This document shows positions 5,281-9,790 of a stretch of DNA of 9,790 nucleotides, in pieces. Numbering within the stretch: the stretch's first letter is position 1; each line of letters begins with the position of its first letter. A program made the translations under genes and the position numbers. The notes beneath the pieces were generated by a model. It was given only the letters and a program-made list of their open reading frames with translations, searched no databases and had not been told where the DNA came from. The stretch is taken from NCBI GenBank assembly GCA_946626395.1, contig CAMOUF010000260.1, positions 1-9,790 of the forward strand, in the 5' to 3' direction. Origin of the DNA: an uncultured Clostridia bacterium (GTDB lineage: Bacteria; Bacillota; Clostridia; Christensenellales; Aristaeellaceae).

Positions 5281-6122
5281 GGGATATTCTGTATATATTC
5301 GCCCTTCTTCACCACTTCGCCGGTTCTTTCCCGAACGATGGCGGGGAAGCGCATCTGGCTGGGATAGTCCTCGGTTTCCACGGTGAACAGGGCTTTCTGT
5401 TCCTCGGAATAGGGCACCGCTTTCAGCCCGATCTGGCGCAGCATCATTTCCGCCATGGTCAGGCTGTAATTGAATTCCTCGCAGTCAGGCCGATCCACCT
5501 TGGCTTCATACAGGGAAGCGAACAGCTTCACCAGTTCATCCTCGTAGGTATTGACGCTTTCCAGCTGCTGATTCTGAAACATGCCGCAGATGGCTTCGGT
5601 GTCGTTGATCAGTTTGGAAAGCTGCTTTTCCATCTGTACCTTGGCCCGCTCCGCATCCAGCATGAGCTGGGCTTCCGGGGCGGATGGAGCGGCGGACTTT
5701 GCTTTTGCCCGGATCACCAGCTGGAAAATCGCCTGACCGAACAGCAGCAAAGCAAACAGCAGCAGAAGAAGCCAATTTGGATCGAATACGAAAGCGGGCT
5801 TCACCACATGGACAGACATACGCCAAAAGTTCTGCCAGCACAAAAATACAAACGCCATTGCGCCCCCGGCCAGCAGCAGCGTCACGATGGGGCTCGTCAG
5901 GATCGCCCGGACCGTTCCTCTGTTTTCCTTTGCGGCTGTTTCATCGGGCATAAGCACCTGCGCCTGCACATAATCCAGCATGTCCAGATCGTCGCCCACC
6001 CGCTGAACCAGCGCGCCCATGACGCGCTTCTGATTCGTGTCCTGCATTTCTTTGATGATCCCCATGCCGGTATGCCCCAGGTATTGCTTCAAGTCTTTCT
6101 TTCCGGTCTGCATTTTCGTCAT
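5265..6122 (-). CDS. Membrane protein with two transmembrane helices and a cytoplasmic coiled coil, function unknown
   Basis: From the ATG at 6120-6122 the product has 285 residues. A charged N-terminal segment of about 70 residues is followed by two hydrophobic stretches (about residues 74-97 and 115-137, the second containing LLLLLFALLLFGQAIFQLVI). Then comes a soluble region with a coiled-coil-like helix (ERAKVQMEKQLSKLINDTEA) and a C-terminal part ending in VKKGEYIQNIPC. I do not recognise the family. The order of long helix, short helices and a small beta-like end loosely recalls GrpE, but the similarity is too weak to name it. The frame stays open to an ATG at 6221, but that codon lies in the tail of a terminator and upstream of a likely promoter (6166-6196). 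The start at 6122 has AGGAAAGGA about 11 bases upstream. A GTG at 6129-6131 is an alternative start with better spacing. The gene sits alone on the minus strand, divergent from hrcA. Confidence 0.72.
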   Translation of the reverse strand: MTKMQTGKKDLKQYLGHTGMGIIKEMQDTNQKRVMGALVQRVGDDLDMLDYVQAQVLMPDETAAKENRGTVRAILTSPIVTLLLAGGAMAFVFLCWQNFWRMSVHVVKPAFVFDPNWLLLLLFALLLFGQAIFQLVIRAKAKSAAPSAPEAQLMLDAERAKVQMEKQLSKLINDTEAICGMFQNQQLESVNTYEDELVKLFASLYEAKVDRPDCEEFNYSLTMAEMMLRQIGLKAVPYSEEQKALFTVETEDYPSQMRFPAIVRERTGEVVKKGEYIQNIPCAPN

Positions 6123-6165
6123 CTTTCTCACGATCCTTTCCTGTGTGTTTCGCTCTGACACGAAC

Positions 6166-6196
6166 AGCATAGCACGGGCGCTTGGCCGGATGTCCA
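6166..6196 (-). promoter_or_regulatory. Candidate promoter for the two-helix membrane protein gene
   Basis: On the minus strand TGGACA (6191-6196, five of six matches) is followed after 19 bases by TATGCT (6166-6171), which has an upstream TG forming an extended -10. The leader would be about 37 bases. Its place inside the longest open frame supports the shorter start at 6122. Confidence 0.42.
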
Positions 6197-6223
6197 CTTT
6201 CAGTTGACCAATCATGATCAAAG

Positions 6224-6265
6224 AAAAAAGCCTGATCGCCCCTTTCGGGATGTTCAGGCATTTTT
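6224..6265 (-). terminator. Intrinsic terminator, probably bidirectional
   Basis: On the minus strand the arms GCCTGA (6254-6259) and TCAGGC (6230-6235) close a hairpin whose inner part is TCCC-GAAA-GGGG, a GNRA-type loop. Six T residues follow at 6224-6229. On the plus strand the same hairpin is followed by five T residues (6261-6265). No plus-strand gene ends here, so the minus-strand direction is the likelier role. Confidence 0.75.
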
Positions 6266-6313
6266 GCTCGTTCCGGGCGCAGGCTCCAAGCCCCGCCGCC
6301 AGGAAAAGAGGGC
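6224..6313 (-). ncRNA. Candidate small RNA of about 90 nt
   Basis: A promoter with a perfect TATAAT at 6320-6325 would start a minus-strand transcript near 6313, and a strong intrinsic terminator ends it near 6224. The first half can fold into a G+C-rich hairpin closing on a GGCT-TGG-AGCC tip, and the terminator forms the second hairpin. No reading frame is convincing inside. It does not resemble any RNA family I can recall. Other readings are an attenuated leader of the membrane-protein gene, or the leftover terminator of the decayed gene upstream. Confidence 0.35.
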
Positions 6314-6319
6314 CTTCCT

Positions 6320-6347
6320 ATTATAGAAACTGAAAAAAACAAGTGAA
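6320..6347 (-). promoter_or_regulatory. Candidate promoter upstream of the putative small RNA
   Basis: On the minus strand TTCACT (6342-6347, four of six matches) and a perfect TATAAT (6320-6325) are separated by 16 bases that include a run of seven T residues. The -35 lies just past the end of the decayed gene fragment. Confidence 0.5.
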
Positions 6348-6348
6348 C

Positions 6349-6632
6349 CTAAATATCGGCGGTCAGGGTTCAGGCGCTGGCATCATCCAGCATGATGGAA
6401 ACATTTCCGGCTTCTCCTGTTTCATGGATCGCCCCGGTATATGCGGAGTTTGTCAGATGGATTTCCAAGGAAGAAAAACCATCCACAACTGTTGTGCCTT
6501 CCCGTGTTTGATCCTGGGCGTTCAGCACACAGTCGCCGCCGTTGCGGCCCTCCTTGCCCCAGCGCCCGGCAGAGACGGCCAGTAAAGAATTGCCATCGGC
6601 CAGGTTCAGCTTGGCGCCTTGTAATGATAGTC
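6349..6632 (-). pseudogene. Decayed C-terminal fragment of a repetitive beta-helix/adhesin-like surface protein
   Basis: Read on the minus strand from about 6632, the frame gives KLNLADGNSLLAVSAGRWGK, then GGDCVLNAQDQTREGTTVVD, later LTNSAYTGAIHETGEAGNVS, IMLDDASA, a TGA at 6370-6372, TLTADI and a TAG at 6349-6351. This is the characteristic pattern of large repetitive extracellular proteins in gut Clostridia, in which a 'Ser/Thr-Thr-Trp-Thr-Leu-Thr-x-Asp-Ser/Thr-Tyr' strand is normal. Here that Trp codon has become TGA and the later Tyr codon region holds TAG. No start codon, signal peptide or upstream part of the gene is present, since the hrcA promoter begins at 6664. It is probably a relic left after rearrangement. 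The match is from memory of the family pattern. Confidence 0.6.
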
Positions 6633-6663
6633 ACAAATTATTGAAATATTTTTTTCGGGAGTA

Positions 6664-6692
6664 TTGACATTTCTATGGAAACGTGGTACATT
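6664..6692 (+). promoter_or_regulatory. Promoter of the hrcA-grpE-dnaK operon
   Basis: A perfect TTGACA (6664-6669) is followed after 17 bases by TACATT (6687-6692), with TG one base before it making an extended -10. This is a vegetative sigma-A promoter. Transcription should start near 6699, just ahead of the CIRCE operator. Confidence 0.82.
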
Positions 6693-6702
6693 ATACACGT
6701 GG

Positions 6703-6729
6703 TTAGCACTCGACCGAGTTGAGTGCTAA
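6703..6729 (+). promoter_or_regulatory. CIRCE operator (HrcA binding site)
   Basis: TTAGCACTC (6703-6711) and GAGTGCTAA (6721-6729) form the perfect CIRCE inverted repeat with the usual 9-base spacer. It lies immediately downstream of the expected transcription start. HrcA encoded next to it should repress the whole operon here and release on heat or misfolding stress. Confidence 0.98.
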
Positions 6730-6769
6730 CAATCCAGAAGAAACGAATGCCGGAAAGGAGGGCTGCCGG

Positions 6770-7789
6770 ATGGGCATGCATGAGATGGACGCGCGGAAGG
6801 AACGGATCCTGCGGGCGATCATTGACGACTATGTCCTCACCGCCATGCCGGTGGGCAGCCGCACCATTTCCCGCAAGTATGAAACCGGCCTCTCCAGCGC
6901 CACCATCCGCAATGAGATGAGCGACCTGGAGGAATTGGGCTATCTGGCCCAGCCCCATGTGTCGGCGGGGCGGGTGCCCAGCGTGAAGGCCTATCGGCTG
7001 TATGTGGATGAGCTGCTGGAAAACAATGACGTGCCCCAGAACCCCCAGGCCCGGGAATACTTTTCCCAGCGGGTGCGGCAGATGGAGGACGTGATCGGCT
7101 CGGCGGCCCGGGCCATCTCCGAATTTACCCGGTACACCGCCGTGGTGATGATGCCCAAGCAGCTGGAGCTGCGGGTGTCCACCCTGCAATTGGTGCCCAT
7201 GCCCCGGGGCGCGGCGCTGCTGGTGATCGTCACGGACACCGGCGCCATCCGGGACACGGTGATCCGGGTATCCGAAAATCTGGACGGCGATGCCCTGTAC
7301 GCCATCTCCCGCACCCTGACGGAACGCCTGGCGGGCCGCACCTTGCAGGAGGTGCAGGAAATGCTGGGGGCCTATTCCCGGCAGCTGGGCGGCGACGGAC
7401 GGGTGATCCAGGGCATTGCCGATCTGGCGGCCCAGATGGCCCGGCAGTCCGCCACCGACACCGTGGCCGTGGGGGGCAGCCACAACATTCTGAATTACCC
7501 CGAATACTCCGACGTGGAAAAGGCCCGGGCGTTCCTGTCCGTGCTGGAAGAAAAGGAAAAGCTGATGGCCCTTTTGTCCGGCCCCGATGAGGCGCTGAAC
7601 GTGCGCATCGGCCCCGAAATGGGGATGCCGGAAATGGCGGACTGCTCGGTGGTTACGGCCAGCTATCAGGTGGGCCGGGGCCACCACGGGTTCGTGGGCG
7701 TCATCGGCCCCACCCGGATGCCTTACGGCCGGGTGCTGTCCGCCCTCTCCGCCATCGGCGGGGCGCTGACGGATATGCTGGGGGAATGA
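6770..7789 (+). CDS. hrcA: Heat-inducible transcription repressor HrcA
   Basis: The 339-residue product has the expected length for HrcA. Residues 1-75 form the winged-helix DNA-binding domain, with MPVGSRTISRKYETGLSSAT followed by IRNEMSDLEELGYLAQPHVS and the hallmark SAGRVPS with KAYRLYVDELL. The rest is the GAF-like dimerisation and sensing domain with a glycine-rich VGVIGPTRMPYGRVLSAL near the end. The protein represses its own operon by binding CIRCE, and its folding depends on the GroE chaperonin, which links stress to derepression. The ATG at 6770-6772 follows AGGAGGG at 7 bases. The frame is open upstream to a TTG at 6719, but that codon lies inside CIRCE and is not credible. It is the first gene of the operon. 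Confidence 0.97.
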   Translation: MGMHEMDARKERILRAIIDDYVLTAMPVGSRTISRKYETGLSSATIRNEMSDLEELGYLAQPHVSAGRVPSVKAYRLYVDELLENNDVPQNPQAREYFSQRVRQMEDVIGSAARAISEFTRYTAVVMMPKQLELRVSTLQLVPMPRGAALLVIVTDTGAIRDTVIRVSENLDGDALYAISRTLTERLAGRTLQEVQEMLGAYSRQLGGDGRVIQGIADLAAQMARQSATDTVAVGGSHNILNYPEYSDVEKARAFLSVLEEKEKLMALLSGPDEALNVRIGPEMGMPEMADCSVVTASYQVGRGHHGFVGVIGPTRMPYGRVLSALSAIGGALTDMLGE

Positions 7790-7800
7790 TGATAAAAAAG

Positions 7801-7828
7801 TTCTTGGTTTCAAGTTCTAAGTTCCAAG
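7801..7828. repeat. Degenerate 7-bp tandem repeat between hrcA and grpE
   Basis: Four successive heptamers TTCTTGG, TTTCAAG, TTCTAAG and TTCCAAG follow the hrcA stop by 11 bases. The consensus is TTCYAAG; its complement CTTRGAA is close to the heptads at 1937-1971. They occupy the intra-operon spacer and leave the grpE ribosome binding site free. Confidence 0.55.
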
Positions 7829-7884
7829 CCCATTGGACGGAACAAGACTTGCAGACTGATCACTGAATAAACGAGGGATGGACC

Positions 7885-8469
7885 ATGTTTGATAAAAAGA
7901 AAAAGACGGATGCCGAAAACGAAGAGCTGAACGAAGCCCCCGCCGAGGAAGCGGAACAGCAGGAAGCCCCCGCCCCGGATGACGGCGCGCTGGACGTGGA
8001 TGCCGCCGCCGAAGAAACCCCGGCAGAGGATCCCCTGAAAGCCGCCCAGGCCCAGGCCGAAGAATACCTGAATCTGGCCCAGCGGGTGCAGGCGGACTTT
8101 GAAAACTTCCGCCGCCGCAACAAGGCCACCCGGGCCGAAGCCTATGAGGACGGGGCGCGGGAATTCATCAAGCAATTGCTGCCTGTGGTGGATAACCTGG
8201 AGCGGGCCATCGCCCAGGAAAGCAGCGACGAGACCCTCATGACCGGCGTGAAGCTGGTATACAAGCAGATGATGGAAACCCTGGAAAAGCGGGGCGTCAC
8301 CGTGATTGACCGGCAGGGAGAGAAATTCGACCCCAACCTGGAAAACGCCGTGATGCAGGGCACCGCCGACGAAGGCGAGCCTGGCACCGTGTGCGCCGTG
8401 CTCCAGAAGGGCTATCAGATGGGGGATTTCGTGCTCAGGCACGCCATGGTCAAGGTTGTGGAAGAATAA
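7885..8469 (+). CDS. grpE: Nucleotide exchange factor GrpE
   Basis: GrpE releases ADP from DnaK so that the chaperone can rebind ATP and let go of its client. The 194-residue product starts with about 50 acidic Ala/Glu/Pro-rich residues, a typical variable tail. The long dimerisation helix follows with QADFENFRRRN (69-79), then the four-helix part with LLPVVDNLERAI (98-109) and the beta domain that contacts DnaK: GEKFDPNLENAV (145-156) and VLQKGYQMGDFVLRHAMVKV (172-191). The usual LRPAMVKV ends here with His in place of Pro, a mild variation. The ATG at 7885-7887 follows GAGGG. It lies 95 bases after hrcA and 156 before dnaK, the standard order in Bacillota. Confidence 0.97.
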   Translation: MFDKKKKTDAENEELNEAPAEEAEQQEAPAPDDGALDVDAAAEETPAEDPLKAAQAQAEEYLNLAQRVQADFENFRRRNKATRAEAYEDGAREFIKQLLPVVDNLERAIAQESSDETLMTGVKLVYKQMMETLEKRGVTVIDRQGEKFDPNLENAVMQGTADEGEPGTVCAVLQKGYQMGDFVLRHAMVKVVEE

Positions 8470-8510
8470 CCCCTCCGGCCCTTTGGGCCACCTCCCCTGA
8501 CAGGGGAGGC
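8470..8510. repeat. REP-like double hairpin between grpE and dnaK
   Basis: Directly after the grpE stop, GGCCC-TTT-GGGCC (8477-8489) is followed by CCTCCCCT-GAC-AGGGGAGG (8491-8509), two perfect hairpins one base apart. C+T-rich double hairpins like this recur between genes in many gut Clostridia. There is no T-run, so full termination is unlikely. The element may stabilise the upstream mRNA or tune expression of dnaK relative to grpE. Confidence 0.7.
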
Positions 8511-8625
8511 TCAAACAAGCTGATGGAGGAGTTACACAAAGCCGCCATCAATATGGCTTCACCGCCATTTGATTATAAATACAAAATCAACCAAACCAGC
8601 AGATAGATTAAAGGAGGAAACAACA

Positions 8626-9790
8626 ATGAGTAAGATTATCGGTATTGACCTGGGTACTACCAATAGCTGCGTGGCCGTCATGGAAGGCGGCGAACCCGTG
8701 GTGATCGCGAATGCGGAAGGCAGCCGCACCACCCCCTCTGTGGTGGCTTTCACCAAGGACGGCGAACGTCTGGTGGGCCAGATCGCCAAGCGTCAGGCCA
8801 TCACCAATCCGGACCGCACCATCTCTTCCATCAAGCGCCAGATGGGCACCAACTTCAAAGTGACCATCGACGGCAAGAACTACAACCCCCAGGAAATCAG
8901 CGCCATGGTGCTGCAGAAGCTGAAGGCGGACGCCGAAGCCTATCTGGGCGAAACCGTGACCCAGGCGGTCATCACCGTGCCCGCTTACTTCTCCGACTCC
9001 CAGCGCCAGGCTACCAAGGACGCCGGCCGCATCGCCGGTCTGGAGGTGCTGCGCATCATCAACGAGCCCACCGCCGCGTCCCTGGCCTATGGCCTGGATA
9101 AGGAAGAGGCCCACAAGATCCTGGTGTACGACCTGGGCGGCGGCACCTTCGATGTAAGCATCCTGGAAATCGGCGACGGCGTGTTTGAAGTGCTGGCCAC
9201 CAACGGCGATACCCGCCTGGGCGGCGACGACTTCGACAACCGCATCATCGACTACGTGGCCGAGACCTTCCAGAAGGAAACCGGCATCGATCTGAAGAAG
9301 GACCGCATGGCCTATCAGCGCCTGAAGGAAGCCGCCGAGAAGGCCAAGATCGAGCTCTCCGGCGTGATGAGCGCCAACATCAACCTGCCCTTCATCACCG
9401 CCGACGCCACCGGCCCCAAGCACCTGGATATGACCCTGACCCGCGCCAAGTTCAATGAGCTGACCGCCGATCTGGTGGAAAAGACCATCGGCCCCATGCA
9501 GAACGCCCTGCGCGATGCCGGCCTGACCGCCGCGCAGATCGACAAGGTGATCCTGGTGGGCGGCTCCACCCGTATCCCCGCCGTGCAGGAGGCCGTCAAG
9601 AAGGTCACCGGCAAGGATCCCTTCAAGGGCATCAACCCCGATGAGTGCGTGGCCATCGGCGCCGCCATCCAGGCCGGCGTGCTGGGCGGCGAGGTCAAGG
9701 ATGTGCTGCTGCTGGATGTTACCCCCCTGTCTCTGGGTCTGGAGACCGAGGGCCACATCTTCACCCGCCTGATCGACCGCAACACCACCA
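8626..9790 (+). CDS. dnaK: Molecular chaperone DnaK (Hsp70), partial
   Basis: The window holds 388 codons of a gene that normally has about 610-640; it runs off the right edge. All the ATPase-domain signatures are present: GIDLGTTNSCVAV (6-18), VPAYFSDSQRQATKDAG followed by INEPTAASLAYGLDK, the phosphate-2 loop YDLGGGTFDVS, GGDDFDNR and the adenosine loop ILVGGSTRIPAVQ. The sequence reaches the linker region at VLLLDVTPLSLGLET. The stretch after NPDRTISSIKRQMG lacks the insert of about 23 residues found in Gram-negative DnaK, which supports a Gram-positive origin. The ATG at 8626-8628 follows AAGGAGG, a very strong ribosome binding site. It should be transcribed from the CIRCE-controlled promoter; I see no CIRCE or strong promoter in the 156 bases before it. 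The codon use is strongly biased to G or C in third positions, as in a highly expressed gene. Confidence 0.99.
   Translation, partial: MSKIIGIDLGTTNSCVAVMEGGEPVVIANAEGSRTTPSVVAFTKDGERLVGQIAKRQAITNPDRTISSIKRQMGTNFKVTIDGKNYNPQEISAMVLQKLKADAEAYLGETVTQAVITVPAYFSDSQRQATKDAGRIAGLEVLRIINEPTAASLAYGLDKEEAHKILVYDLGGGTFDVSILEIGDGVFEVLATNGDTRLGGDDFDNRIIDYVAETFQKETGIDLKKDRMAYQRLKEAAEKAKIELSGVMSANINLPFITADATGPKHLDMTLTRAKFNELTADLVEKTIGPMQNALRDAGLTAAQIDKVILVGGSTRIPAVQEAVKKVTGKDPFKGINPDECVAIGAAIQAGVLGGEVKDVLLLDVTPLSLGLETEGHIFTRLIDRNTT

Noticed and set aside
6123..6221. Longer start of the membrane protein at ATG 6221
   Set aside because: It lies at the T-run of the terminator and upstream of a plausible promoter, and has no ribosome binding site.
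6719..6769. Upstream extension of HrcA starting at TTG
   Set aside because: The codon is inside the CIRCE operator, while the ATG at 6770 has an ideal ribosome binding site.
6638..7813. Long minus-strand open frame (391 codons) across hrcA
   Set aside because: It is antisense to hrcA, with a His/Gly-rich low-complexity product typical of reverse reading of G+C-rich codons.
8523..8606. Small open frame of 27 codons (MEELHKAAINMASPPF...) before dnaK
   Set aside because: It has no recognised similarity and poor spacing to a ribosome binding site. It is probably spacer.
8608..9756. Long minus-strand open frame (382 codons) across dnaK
   Set aside because: Antisense open frames are common in dnaK because of codon bias. 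The product is Gly/Ala/His-rich without a domain.
1..9790. CRISPR array, tRNA, rRNA or transposase
   Set aside because: I saw no spaced direct repeats, tRNA-like arms or transposase motifs. The only repeats are the short ones listed.

Overview
The window looks like a chromosomal segment from a Bacillota (Firmicutes) bacterium of class Clostridia, probably a gut or rumen lineage. The reasons are an hrcA-grpE-dnaK operon behind a perfect CIRCE operator, a DnaK without the N-terminal insert of Gram-negative DnaKs, a zinc-ribbon Ser/Thr kinase type common in gut Clostridia, and intergenic repeats of kinds I associate with those genomes. The lineage call rests on family knowledge, not on a search.

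Left and centre (1-6122) read entirely on the minus strand. From right to left they hold a two-helix membrane protein of unknown function (5265-6122), then a four-gene set behind its own promoter: a BtpA/SgcQ-family TIM barrel (4406-5215), a macro-domain protein (3760-4353), a NadD-like nucleotidyltransferase fused to a divergent NADAR domain (2634-3707), and a stand-alone NADAR protein whose start overlaps the previous stop (2081-2644). A 366-base gap with a possible gene remnant and 7-base repeats follows. Next come a calcineurin-like metallophosphoesterase (479-1714), whose C-terminus has been frameshifted by a 25-base tandem duplication, and the first 75 codons of a zinc-ribbon Ser/Thr kinase that runs off the left edge.

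The macro, NADAR and NadD domains all act on NAD or ADP-ribose, and one branch of the metallophosphoesterase superfamily hydrolyses ADP-ribose. Together they suggest a cassette for removing or salvaging ADP-ribose and rebuilding NAD, with no ADP-ribosyltransferase visible in the window. This is the most interesting part of the window.

The region 6223-6663 has no intact gene. It holds a decayed fragment of a repetitive surface-type protein with two in-frame stops, a minus-strand promoter with a perfect TATAAT, and a strong intrinsic terminator about 90 bases downstream. These could define a small RNA.

The right side (6664-9790) reads on the plus strand: promoter, CIRCE, hrcA, grpE and the first 388 codons of dnaK. 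HrcA represses the operon through CIRCE, while GrpE and DnaK form the chaperone machine it controls. This part is much richer in G+C: I counted 42 of 60 bases for 9001-9060, against 28 of 60 for 3001-3060 in the NAD cassette.
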